DNA of 62,876 nucleotides from Apilactobacillus ozensis DSM 23829 = JCM 17196 (GTDB lineage: Bacteria; Bacillota; Bacilli; Lactobacillales; Lactobacillaceae): contig NZ_AYYQ01000004.1 of the NCBI RefSeq assembly GCF_001435995.1, forward strand, positions 1-62,876. Direction: 5' to 3'. Position 1 is the first letter of the stretch, and each line of letters starts with the position of its first letter. This document shows, in pieces, positions 18,913-26,397 of this stretch. The notes under the pieces are model-generated. The model had not been told where the DNA came from. It ran no database searches and was given only the letters and a program-made list of their open reading frames with translations. Made by a program: the position numbers and the translations under genes.

Positions 18913-20319
18913 TTGCTACGTATATATAATACATTAACTAGAAAAAAGGAAAATTTTGAACCAATTCATCAAAGAATTGTTAATATGTATGTTTGTGGGC
19001 CCACAGTCTACAACTATATTCATATTGGTAATGCTAGAAGTGTTGTCGCATTTGATACGATTAGAAAGTATTTGGAGTATTGTGGATATCAAGTAAACTA
19101 TGTTTCTAATTTCACTGATGTAGATGACAAAATTATAAAAGCAGCAAATGAACAAAATATCAGTGTTAAAGCATTAACCGATAAATATATAAATGCTTAT
19201 AATGAAGACGTTAAAGCACTTAATGTGAAACCTGCTAGCAATAATCCTAGAGCTACTGAAAATATTGATGATATTATCGAATTTATTAAAGTACTAATTA
19301 AAAATGGTTTTGCTTATGAGAATAAGGGCAATGTTTATTATCGTGCCAGAAAATTTAAATCATATGGTTTATTAGCTCACGAAAGTATTGACGATTTAGA
19401 AGCGGGTGCTAGCGAACACGTTAACCAGGAAGAATTAGCTTTAAAAGAAGACCCTGTTGACTTTGTTTTATGGAAACCGGCCAAACCAGGTGAAATCTCA
19501 TGGAAGTCGCCTTGGGGAAATGGTCGTCCTGGCTGGCATATTGAATGTTCAGTAATGGCTACTAAGTACTTAGGTAATACCATTGATATTCATGGTGGCG
19601 GTGAAGATTTAGAATTTCCACATCATGAGAATGAAAGAGCACAAAGTGAGGCTAAAACAGGCACAACTTTTGTAAAGTATTGGATGCATAATGGATTTGT
19701 TACGGTTGGTGACGAAAATGAAAAGATGAGTAAATCACTAGGAAATTTTGTAACTGTTCATGAATTAGTTAAAAAAGTTGATGCACAAGTTATTAGATTT
19801 TTAATGTCGACTACGCAATATCGAAGACCTATTCAATATAATCAAAAGAACTTATCGGTTGCTGCTAATAATTTGAAGAAAATACAAACTGCTTACAATA
19901 ATTTGTCTTATCGATTAGATACTGCTGATGACTTTAATGACCCTAAAGTGGACCAAGAAGTTAGACAAATTCAGGCAGATTTTCAAGATGCAATGGATGA
20001 TGATTTTAATGTTCAAAATGGAATTGCTCAAGTATATGAACTAGCTAAGTTGGGTAATGTCTATTCTGAAAGAGAGTATGTATTTAAAGATACTATCAAG
20101 TTAATTCTTAAAAAGTTATCTACCATGGCTAGCATTTTTGGAGTTAAATTACAATTCGAAGCTTTAAATGACGAAAAAGTTGAACGCTTAATTGAAGAAA
20201 GAAACCAAGCTCGAAAAGACCGTAACTTTGCTCGTAGTGATGAAATTCGAGAAGATTTAAAATCTAAGGGAATTATTCTTGAAGATACTGCTCAAGGAAC
20301 ACGTTTTAGAAGGGAATAA
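18913..20319 (+). CDS. cysS: Cysteinyl-tRNA synthetase
   Basis: Charges tRNA-Cys. 468 residues, class [18 protein letters not shown] contains the zinc Cys and HIGH motif; [17 protein letters not shown] holds the zinc His; KMSKSLGN is the KMSKS loop. The TTG at 18913 is preferred: GAGGTG (18901-18906) is 6 bases upstream and the family starts with M-L-x-IYNTLTR. A GTG at 18904 lies inside that site. It heads a conserved run cysS-mrnC-rlmB-rae1-sigH with tiny gaps. Confidence 0.95.
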   Translation: MLRIYNTLTRKKENFEPIHQRIVNMYVCGPTVYNYIHIGNARSVVAFDTIRKYLEYCGYQVNYVSNFTDVDDKIIKAANEQNISVKALTDKYINAYNEDVKALNVKPASNNPRATENIDDIIEFIKVLIKNGFAYENKGNVYYRARKFKSYGLLAHESIDDLEAGASEHVNQEELALKEDPVDFVLWKPAKPGEISWKSPWGNGRPGWHIECSVMATKYLGNTIDIHGGGEDLEFPHHENERAQSEAKTGTTFVKYWMHNGFVTVGDENEKMSKSLGNFVTVHELVKKVDAQVIRFLMSTTQYRRPIQYNQKNLSVAANNLKKIQTAYNNLSYRLDTADDFNDPKVDQEVRQIQADFQDAMDDDFNVQNGIAQVYELAKLGNVYSEREYVFKDTIKLILKKLSTMASIFGVKLQFEALNDEKVERLIEERNQARKDRNFARSDEIREDLKSKGIILEDTAQGTRFRRE

Positions 20320-20324
20320 TATAA

Positions 20325-20747
20325 ATGATAGAAGAACAAGAAGTTGATTATAATCAACTAAATGCAATTGCTCTGGCTTACTTAGGGGATTCTATTTATG
20401 AGGTATATGTTAGAAAGCATTTATTAGGAATTGGTTTGACTAAACCTAACCACTTACAAAAAACTGCTCGTAAATATGTTTCTGCCAAGGCTCAGGCGGC
20501 TTTAATTGATTTAATGCTAAATGATAAAAAGTTAACTGATGATGAAATATCAGTTTTTAAACGTGGTCGCAACGCTAAAAGTTATACACACGCCAAAAAT
20601 ACTAGTGTAATTACTTATCGTATTTCAACTGGATTTGAAGCTTTAATGGGATACTTATCTTTAAGTCATCAACAAGATCGTTTAGATGAGTTATGCTATT
20701 GGTGTATTGAACAAATAGATGCAGGGAGAACAAAATATGAAAAATAA
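20325..20747 (+). CDS. mrnC: Mini-ribonuclease III
   Basis: Matures the ends of 23S rRNA. 140 residues with a single RNase III catalytic domain and no dsRNA-binding domain: [17 protein letters not shown] carries the acidic signature. Starts 5 bases after cysS and overlaps rlmB by 11 bases, indicating translational coupling. Confidence 0.92.
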   Translation: MIEEQEVDYNQLNAIALAYLGDSIYEVYVRKHLLGIGLTKPNHLQKTARKYVSAKAQAALIDLMLNDKKLTDDEISVFKRGRNAKSYTHAKNTSVITYRISTGFEALMGYLSLSHQQDRLDELCYWCIEQIDAGRTKYEK

Positions 20748-21498
20748 TGATAGTGACCAAAGTGATTTTATAATTGGACGTCATCCCGTAGTTTCGGCAC
20801 TACGTGGTAAACAAGAAATAAATAAAGTATTTTTACAAAATGGAATAAAAAAAGATGAGAAATCAATTTCTGAAATAATTAAATTAGCCAAGCAAAAGAA
20901 GTTAGTTATTTCGGTTGTACCTAAACAAAAGTTGGATATATTGTCTGATCATCAAAATCACCAAGGAGTAGTATTGTCAGTGTCGCCATATAAATATGCT
21001 ACTTTAGACGATATCTTTGAGAATGCTAAAAATAGAAATGAAGAACCTTTCTTTCTAATCTTGGATAATATAGAAGACCCTCACAACTTAGGTTCGATTA
21101 TTAGAACTGCTGATGCTAGTGGTGTAAATGGGGTTATAATTCCCAAACATCGTGCTGTGGGAATTACTTCAACGGTTGCCAAAACGTCAGCCGGCGCCAT
21201 TGAAAGAGTTCCAGTGGTTAGGGTTACTAACTTAATCAATACAGCCAAGTATTTAAAAGATAATGGGGTTTGGATTTTCGGTACGGATATGAATGGAACC
21301 GATTATCGTAGATGGGATGGTAAAGGTTCATCAGCTATTGTTATTGGTAATGAAGGTAAGGGAATCTCACCATTACTTAAAAAGAATGTTGATCAAATGC
21401 TAACAATTCCTATGGTAGGTCAAGTACAAAGCCTTAATGCTAGTGTGGCCGCTAGTTTATTGATGTATCAAGGTTACAGTTCCAGAAATCCCCTTTAG
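20737..21498 (+). CDS. rlmB: 23S rRNA 2'-O-ribose methyltransferase, TrmH/SpoU family (RlmB)
   Basis: SAM-dependent methylation of G2251 (E. coli numbering) of 23S rRNA is the known role of RlmB. About 253 residues: N-terminal L30e-like RNA-binding domain ([11 protein letters not shown]), then the SPOUT knot with [29 protein letters not shown] and [17 protein letters not shown]. The ATG at 20737 is preferred, with GGGAGA just upstream inside mrnC. Confidence 0.9.
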   Translation: MKNNDSDQSDFIIGRHPVVSALRGKQEINKVFLQNGIKKDEKSISEIIKLAKQKKLVISVVPKQKLDILSDHQNHQGVVLSVSPYKYATLDDIFENAKNRNEEPFFLILDNIEDPHNLGSIIRTADASGVNGVIIPKHRAVGITSTVAKTSAGAIERVPVVRVTNLINTAKYLKDNGVWIFGTDMNGTDYRRWDGKGSSAIVIGNEGKGISPLLKKNVDQMLTIPMVGQVQSLNASVAASLLMYQGYSSRNPL

Positions 21499-21515
21499 TT
21501 AGGTGGTGTTATTCA

Positions 21516-22037
21516 TTGAAAAAGCAGCTTTTGGTTATTGATGGATACAATGTTATTGGTAACTGGCCACATTTGAATCAAATGAAACTTGATAATCGTT
21601 TGGCTGATGCAAGGGACGAATTATTAAAGGAAATTTCTGAATATAAAAAATATCGTGAATTAAACATCATTGTGATTTTTGATGCGATGTACGTCCCTGG
21701 ACTTTCAAGAAAAGATAAGCACTATAACTTAGATGTAATCTGGACAAATAAGAATGAAACTGCGGATTCATATATTGAATCTTTTGTTAGAAAGAAGCAA
21801 TCTAGATTTTTACAGGTGGTAGTGGTAACTTCAGACCAAGCAGAACAGTGGACTGTATTTTCAGCAGGAGCGTTAAGATTACCAGCTAGAGAATTGTTGC
21901 GGGATATTCAAAGAGCTAAGACAGAAATTCAACATGATGTGAAGAGCTATAAAAATCAGGGCAAAGTCATTCGAAATACTATTCCCCCTGAGCAAATGAT
22001 GGTTTTAGAAAAATTAAGAGATGATTTATCTAAATAA
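21516..22037 (+). CDS. rae1: NYN-domain endoribonuclease Rae1 (YacP)
   Basis: 173 residues. DGYNVIGNWPHL near the N-terminus and the acidic VIFDAMYVPG and TSDQAEQ segments mark the PIN-like NYN nuclease fold. In B. subtilis Rae1 cuts mRNA in the ribosomal A site. TTG start with AGGTGG upstream. Same position as in Bacillus, before the sigma factor gene. Confidence 0.88.
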   Translation: MKKQLLVIDGYNVIGNWPHLNQMKLDNRLADARDELLKEISEYKKYRELNIIVIFDAMYVPGLSRKDKHYNLDVIWTNKNETADSYIESFVRKKQSRFLQVVVVTSDQAEQWTVFSAGALRLPARELLRDIQRAKTEIQHDVKSYKNQGKVIRNTIPPEQMMVLEKLRDDLSK

Positions 22038-22046
22038 TAAGTTATA

Positions 22047-22128
22047 AATATATTTATATAAATATATTGGTATACCGTCTAATTTATATAGTGGGAACTT
22101 ATGTTCGCTTGAATGGGGTACGTTATTC
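22047..22128. repeat. Stacked palindromes upstream of the sigH-like gene
   Basis: Within the 127-base gap: a perfect 22-base AT-only palindrome (22047-22068), GGTATACC (22069-22076), GAAC-TTAT-GTTC (22095-22106) and TGAAT...GTAC...ATTCA (22110-22129). Their role is unknown; operator or leader structure is an inference. No clear -35/-10 pair was found here. Confidence 0.55.
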
Positions 22129-22167
22129 ATTTAGTTTATAACCTTATAAAAGTTCATGAGGTGAATG

Positions 22168-22749
22168 ATGTACTATAAAAGTGAATCGTATCTAATAGAC
22201 AAAAATTTAATAAAGCGAATTAAAATGCATGATGAGGATGCAATTAATGAATTATTTGAGAAGTATAGACCTTTGGTTAATAAACTTTGGGCTACTTATT
22301 ATTTACATGGCTTTGACGTTGATGATTGGTATCAAGAAGCCATCATAGTTATGTTAAATTCAGTTAAAAGATACGATGTTGAAAAAATGGTTAATTTTGG
22401 CGTTTTTTTTAAAATGAGTCTTAAAAACAAATGCTTTGATCTTATAAGAAGAAGTAATGCACAAAAAAGAATTCCAGTTACTATGCAAACATCATTTAAC
22501 AGTAATGAAAAATTCTTATCAGACACAATGTCTGATGCTTTAGCGGTTTGCCCAGAAAGCCAAATTATTTTGCAAGAAAAAATATTGAAACTCTTGAAAG
22601 TTTGCTCTGATTTTGAACAAAAAACTTTGGTTGCATTGTTTAGTAAAAAAGATTTTTCTGAAATAGCTTTAGAAAATAATTGTAAAGAATCTAAAGTTAG
22701 TAATGCTTTTGAGAGATGCCGTGTTAAATTTAATAAATTGACGTTATGA
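22168..22749 (+). CDS. sigH: SigH/ComX-like alternative sigma factor
   Basis: About 193 residues, sigma-70 superfamily. Region 2 is visible: INELFEKYRPLVNKLWATYY, then DDWYQEAIIVML and the -10-binding stretch with FGVFFKMSLKNKCFDLIRR. Region 4 is a C-terminal HTH (DFSEIALENNCKESKVSNAF). In Bacillus the gene here is sigH; in lactobacilli this homologue is linked to late competence genes, and comFA-comFC are in this window. The ATG pair at 22165/22168 follows GAGGTG; the second gives better spacing. rpmG, secE and nusG follow. Confidence 0.85.
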   Translation: MYYKSESYLIDKNLIKRIKMHDEDAINELFEKYRPLVNKLWATYYLHGFDVDDWYQEAIIVMLNSVKRYDVEKMVNFGVFFKMSLKNKCFDLIRRSNAQKRIPVTMQTSFNSNEKFLSDTMSDALAVCPESQIILQEKILKLLKVCSDFEQKTLVALFSKKDFSEIALENNCKESKVSNAFERCRVKFNKLTL

Positions 22750-22791
22750 GTACTTTAATGGTAATATCTTGGTTGATTGGATGTGTGATTT

Positions 22792-22941
22792 ATGGCTCAA
22801 CAAAAAATTGTTTTAGCTTGCTCTAAGTGTGGTTCAAGAAACTATATTACATCTGCTAAAATTGATAGAGATAAACGTTTTGCTATAAAAAAATTTTGTA
22901 AACATTGTGGAGTTTCTACTCTACATTTAGAAACAAAATGA
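22792..22941 (+). CDS. rpmG: 50S ribosomal protein L33
   Basis: 49 residues, the standard length. Two CxxC pairs (ACSKCGS and FCKHCG) mark the zinc-binding version of L33. The ATG has GGATGTG upstream. Located between the sigma factor gene and secE as in Bacillus. Confidence 0.93.
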   Translation: MAQQKIVLACSKCGSRNYITSAKIDRDKRFAIKKFCKHCGVSTLHLETK

Positions 22942-22962
22942 TTTTAAGGAGAAATAAATAAT

Positions 22963-23136
22963 ATGAAACTATTTGGCTTTTTTAGAAATGTAGGATCTGA
23001 AATGAAAAAAGTTGTTTGGCCAAATGCTAAACAAACTAAAACAGATACTTCGACTGTTATTGGTATGTCGATTATGTTTGCAATCTTTTTTGCAGTTGTT
23101 GATTTACTAGTGCAATACGCATTGCATCTACTTTAA
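22963..23136 (+). CDS. secE: Preprotein translocase subunit SecE
   Basis: 57 residues: amphipathic N-terminal helix with EMKKVVWPNAKQT, the SecE signature, then a single membrane segment (about 30-52). It clamps SecY in the membrane. AAGGAGA precedes the ATG. nusG follows after 103 bases that hold a separate promoter and terminator. Confidence 0.94.
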   Translation: MKLFGFFRNVGSEMKKVVWPNAKQTKTDTSTVIGMSIMFAIFFAVVDLLVQYALHLL

Positions 23137-23138
23137 TA

Positions 23139-23167
23139 TTGATAATTAATATAAATTAATATAATAT
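23139..23167 (+). promoter_or_regulatory. Promoter of nusG, just after the secE stop
   Basis: -35 TTGATA (23139-23144), 17-base spacer, -10 TAATAT (23162-23167). Predicted start near 23174, so the nusG leader would be about 65 nt and contain the hairpin at 23186. Confidence 0.7.
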
Positions 23168-23185
23168 GTATTTAGAGACATAGGG

Positions 23186-23211
23186 AACTTCGTTAGTTAC
23201 GAAGTTTTTTT
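23186..23211 (+). terminator. Intrinsic terminator inside the nusG leader
   Basis: AACTTCGT-TAGTT-ACGAAGTT, a perfect 8-bp stem with a 5-base loop, followed by a T-run to 23211. It lies between the nusG promoter and nusG, so it could end secE transcripts and attenuate nusG. Confidence 0.8.
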
Positions 23212-23239
23212 ATTTTGGATTGTAAAGGGAGTAATTAAT

Positions 23240-23785
23240 ATGGAATCAAATGAAAAACAATGGTATGTAATTCATACTTATTCAGGTTATGAAAATAAAG
23301 TTAAAATGAATTTGGAATCTAGAAAAGAATCTATGGGAATGCAAGACTATATTTTCAGTGTAGTGGTTCCTGAAACTGAAGAGCATGAAGTTAAAAATGG
23401 TAAAGATAAAGTTAAGATGGATAAAACTTTTCCTGGATATGTACTGGTTGAAATGGTAATGACTGACCAAGCATGGTACATCGTTAGAAATACTCCTGGT
23501 GTTACAGGTTTCATCGGTTCACATGGTCAAGGTAGTAAGCCAACCCCATTGTTGCCAGATGAAGTAGAACTAATTTTGAGTCGCTTAGGAGTTGCTAAGA
23601 AACGTCAAAAGTTAGATGCTGAAGTTGGCGATTCAGTAACTGTTACTGAAGGTGCATTTGCTGGATTAGTTGGAAAAATTACTGAAAAGAACGATGAAAA
23701 AGGTAAGCTAAAAGTTATTGTTGATATGTTTGGTAGAGAAACTAGTGCAGAATTAGATTTTGACCAAGTACAAATAATTCAATAA
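23240..23785 (+). CDS. nusG: Transcription termination/antitermination factor NusG
   Basis: Binds RNA polymerase and modulates pausing and termination. 181 residues: NGN domain (KQWYVIHTYSGYENKVKMNL, then FPGYVLVEM and NTPGVTGFIG) and C-terminal KOW domain (GDSVTVTEGAFAGLVGKI). ATG with GGGAG upstream. A dedicated promoter and leader terminator suggest regulation separate from secE. Confidence 0.96.
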   Translation: MESNEKQWYVIHTYSGYENKVKMNLESRKESMGMQDYIFSVVVPETEEHEVKNGKDKVKMDKTFPGYVLVEMVMTDQAWYIVRNTPGVTGFIGSHGQGSKPTPLLPDEVELILSRLGVAKKRQKLDAEVGDSVTVTEGAFAGLVGKITEKNDEKGKLKVIVDMFGRETSAELDFDQVQIIQ

Positions 23786-23791
23786 AAATGG

Positions 23792-23820
23792 TTGTACATT
23801 TCAGCATAAGATGATATATT
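23792..23820 (+). promoter_or_regulatory. Promoter of rplK-rplA
   Basis: -35 TTGTAC (23792-23797), 17-base spacer, -10 TATATT (23815-23820). Confidence 0.65.
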
Positions 23821-23824
23821 ATAT

Positions 23825-23881
23825 TAGTATGTTTGTGCATACTAAGTGGGAGGAGAAATATTAATCTCCAATTTTTACCAC
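23825..23881 (+). promoter_or_regulatory. rplK leader element, candidate L1-binding site
   Basis: A 7-bp hairpin TAGTATG/CATACTA (23825-23844) is followed by GTGGGAGGAG (23846-23855). GGAG pairs with CTCC (23866-23869) and outer GTGG with CCAC (23878-23881). L1 is known to repress its operon by binding an mRNA copy of its 23S rRNA site; the GTGGGAGG strand resembles that site. A second copy of the architecture precedes rplA. Inference, not a proven site. Confidence 0.55.
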
Positions 23882-23906
23882 ACACAGACTTAAGGAGGTA
23901 TATCTC

Positions 23907-24332
23907 GTGGCTAAAAAAGTAGCTAACGTAGTTAAATTACAAATCCCTGCGGCTAAAGCAACACCCGCTCCTCCAGTTGGACCTGCATTGGGTCAAGCTG
24001 GTATTAACATTATGGGATTTACAAAAGAATTTAATGCTCGTACTGCAGATCAAGCAGGAATGCTTATCCCAGTTGTAATTACCGTATACGAAGATCGTTC
24101 ATTTGATTTCATCACTAAGACACCACCTGCTTCAATTTTATTGAAGAAGGCTGCTGGTGTAGAACACGGTTCCGGTGAACCAAATACTAAGAAGGTTGCT
24201 AGTGTAACTAAAGACCAAGTTAAAGAAATTGCCGAAACTAAAATGAAAGATCTTAACGCAGCTGATGTTGAAGCCGCAATGCGTATGATCGAAGGTACTG
24301 CACGTAGTATGGGATTCACTGTTGAAGGTTAA
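23907..24332 (+). CDS. rplK: 50S ribosomal protein L11
   Basis: 141 residues. N-terminal [20 protein letters not shown] with the conserved [17 protein letters not shown], and a C-terminal RNA-binding domain ending near [12 protein letters not shown]. It binds the GTPase-associated centre of 23S rRNA. GTG start with AAGGAGG upstream. Co-transcribed with rplA. Confidence 0.97.
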   Translation: MAKKVANVVKLQIPAAKATPAPPVGPALGQAGINIMGFTKEFNARTADQAGMLIPVVITVYEDRSFDFITKTPPASILLKKAAGVEHGSGEPNTKKVASVTKDQVKEIAETKMKDLNAADVEAAMRMIEGTARSMGFTVEG

Positions 24333-24356
24333 TCTTATATTTTTCTAAAGTAGTAC

Positions 24357-24408
24357 CATAATGTACGTTTCTCGTACATTATGTGGGAGGTTTATCCGTT
24401 ACAACCAC
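24357..24408 (+). promoter_or_regulatory. rplA leader element, candidate L1-binding site
   Basis: A 10-bp hairpin CATAATGTAC/GTACATTATG (24357-24383) runs directly into GTGGGAGG (24383-24390), with CCAC at 24405-24408 able to close GTGG. Same layout as before rplK. Likely translational control of rplA by L1; inferred. Confidence 0.5.
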
Positions 24409-24432
24409 AATTGCAAGGAGGAAAAGACACAG

Positions 24433-25125
24433 ATGGCTCAAAAAAGAGGTAAAAAATACCAAGATGCTCTTAAACAAGTAGACCGTACAAAGGAATACTC
24501 TGTTGAAGAAGCAGTTGAACTAGTTAAAAAAATTGATTACGCTAAGTTTGACTCAACTGTAGAAGTTGTTTTCAACTTAAACGTTGACACAAAACAAGCT
24601 GACCAACAATTACGTGGTGCTGTTGTTTTACCAAATGGTACAGGTAAAGACCAAAAGGTAATTGTTTTTGCTAAAGGTGATAAAGCTAAAGAAGCAGAAG
24701 CTGCTGGCGCAGACGTTGTTGGTGAAGCTGACTTAGCTGAAAAAATTCAAGATGGATGGTTAGACTTTGATGTTGCTATTGCAACTCCAGACATGATGGC
24801 TCAAGTTGGACGTCTAGGACGTGTCCTTGGACCTAAAGGTTTGATGCCTAACCCTAAGACTGGAACAGTTACTATGGATGTAGCTAAAGCTGTTTCAGAC
24901 TCAAAATCAGGTAAGGTTACTTACCGTACTGACCGTGATGGTAACGTTGCAGTTATCATTGGTAAATCATCATTTGATGCTGATAAATTAGTTGGAAACT
25001 TCAAAGCAATTGAAGAATTAATTGTTAAGAATCGTCCAGCTTCAGTACGTGGTACTTACATTTCTAACTTATCAATCTCTACAACATTTGGCCCTGGGGT
25101 TAAAGTTGCTTTGGATTCATTCTAG
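24433..25125 (+). CDS. rplA: 50S ribosomal protein L1
   Basis: 230 residues, standard. [17 protein letters not shown] start, internal [19 protein letters not shown] signature. It builds the L1 stalk at the tRNA exit site and, in other bacteria, represses its own operon. The ATG at 24433 follows AAGGAGG; upstream codons in the same frame run through the leader hairpin and are not coding. Confidence 0.97.
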   Translation: MAQKRGKKYQDALKQVDRTKEYSVEEAVELVKKIDYAKFDSTVEVVFNLNVDTKQADQQLRGAVVLPNGTGKDQKVIVFAKGDKAKEAEAAGADVVGEADLAEKIQDGWLDFDVAIATPDMMAQVGRLGRVLGPKGLMPNPKTGTVTMDVAKAVSDSKSGKVTYRTDRDGNVAVIIGKSSFDADKLVGNFKAIEELIVKNRPASVRGTYISNLSISTTFGPGVKVALDSF

Positions 25126-25171
25126 AGATAATTGATTAAAATTGGAATTTAATTAATATAAAAATCCCTAA

Positions 25172-25200
25172 TTGACCATATTCAATTTATATGGTAAATT
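25172..25200 (+). promoter_or_regulatory. Promoter of rplJ-rplL
   Basis: -35 TTGACC (25172-25177), 17-base spacer, -10 TAAATT (25195-25200), giving a leader of about 145 nt. Confidence 0.6.
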
Positions 25201-25206
25201 AATACT

Positions 25207-25353
25207 GCTAATTAAATATGTGTTTCAGTCTACCTAAGACTCAGGTGAGTTTTGCTCTTAATATCCTGACGAGGAGAATTTAATATTCTCTCTATGTTTT
25301 GGTAGGCATAGGGATTTTTTATTAAATCCCAAAAAATTTGGGAGGTGAAACTA
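25207..25353 (+). promoter_or_regulatory. L10 leader of rplJ-rplL
   Basis: The 228-base gap before rplJ holds the typical Firmicutes L10-leader pieces: GTCTACCTAAGAC near 25230, a GAGGAGAA...TTCTCTC stem, and CTATG...GGTAGGCATAG followed by T6 near 25318. L10(L12)4 binding here is known to regulate the operon. It ends in TCCCAAA-AAA-TTTGGGA (25327-25343), which covers the 5' part of the rplJ ribosome site. Confidence 0.7.
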
Positions 25354-25863
25354 ATGCCAAAAAAAGATGTAATTGATGCTAAAGCAAAAAAAGTTGATGT
25401 AGTTACTAAACAATTTAAAGACGCTGTTTCAGCTATTGTTGTTAACTACCGTGGTTTAAGTGTTGCTGAAGTAACTGATTTACGTAAACAATTGCGTGAT
25501 GCAGGCGTACAATTCAATGTTGTTAAAAATAATATTGTTAAACGTGCTGCCGATGCAACTGGTTATGAAGGTCTTGACGAAGTATTTAGTGGTCCTACTG
25601 CTGTTGCTTTCTCAAACGAAGACCCTGTTGCTCCTGCAAAGATCTTAAAGAAATTTGCTGATAATACTGATGCCGTTGAAATCAAGGGTGGTATTATCGA
25701 AGATAAGATTGCTACATTGGATGAAATTAATACATTCGCTACATTACCTAGTCGTGAAGAATTACTTTCAACTCTTGCAAACATCTTACAAGACCCTGTC
25801 CGCAAGTTTGCTCTTGCTGTTAAGGCTGTTTCAGAAAAAGATAACGATGGCGACGCTGCCTAA
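25354..25863 (+). CDS. rplJ: 50S ribosomal protein L10
   Basis: 169 residues. N-terminal rRNA-binding domain ([20 protein letters not shown]) and a C-terminal helix that carries L7/L12 dimers. The ATG at 25354 follows GGGAGG by 8 bases; the in-frame GTG at 25345 lies in that site. Followed by rplL after 33 bases. Confidence 0.96.
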   Translation: MPKKDVIDAKAKKVDVVTKQFKDAVSAIVVNYRGLSVAEVTDLRKQLRDAGVQFNVVKNNIVKRAADATGYEGLDEVFSGPTAVAFSNEDPVAPAKILKKFADNTDAVEIKGGIIEDKIATLDEINTFATLPSREELLSTLANILQDPVRKFALAVKAVSEKDNDGDAA

Positions 25864-25896
25864 ATAAAAAATTATTCCAAATTGGAGGAAATTAAA

Positions 25897-26259
25897 ATGG
25901 CTTTTGATAAAGATAACATTATTGAACAAATTAAAGACGCTTCAATTACTGACTTAAACGACTTAGTTAAGGCAATTGAAGAAGAATTCGACGTTTCAGC
26001 TGCAGCTGCTGCTCCAGTTGCTGGTGGTGCTGATGCAGGTGCTGCTAAAGATTCATTCACTGTTGAATTGACAGCTTCAGGTGACCAAAAGGTTAAAGCA
26101 ATCAAGGTTGTTCGTGAAATCACTGGTTTAGGATTAAAAGATTCTAAAGACCTTGTTGACAAAGCACCTTCAGTTATTAAAGAAGACGTTAAAGAAGACG
26201 AAGCTAACGACATCAAAGAAAAACTTGAAGCAGTTGGCGCAACTGTTACAGTTAAATAA
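25897..26259 (+). CDS. rplL: 50S ribosomal protein L7/L12
   Basis: 120 residues: N-terminal dimerisation helices, an Ala-rich hinge ([11 protein letters not shown] region) and a C-terminal domain ([20 protein letters not shown]) that recruits translation factors. The ATG at 25897 is set by GGAGGA 7 bases upstream. A terminator follows. Confidence 0.97.
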   Translation: MAFDKDNIIEQIKDASITDLNDLVKAIEEEFDVSAAAAAPVAGGADAGAAKDSFTVELTASGDQKVKAIKVVREITGLGLKDSKDLVDKAPSVIKEDVKEDEANDIKEKLEAVGATVTVK

Positions 26260-26270
26260 TTGTAACTTTG

Positions 26271-26307
26271 AAAAAGGTATGTGGCTATATAGCTGCATGC
26301 CTTTTTT
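26271..26307 (+). terminator. Terminator of rplJ-rplL
   Basis: AAAGGTATGTGGC pairs with GCTGCATGCCTTT (one G-T pair) plus T6. Confidence 0.85.
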
Positions 26308-26397
26308 GTTTTATTTAAATATTTATTCAATGGGTTGTTTATTATAATGTAAATTGAGATAATTAAAATATTATTGAAATACATGGAGGCTATTATT

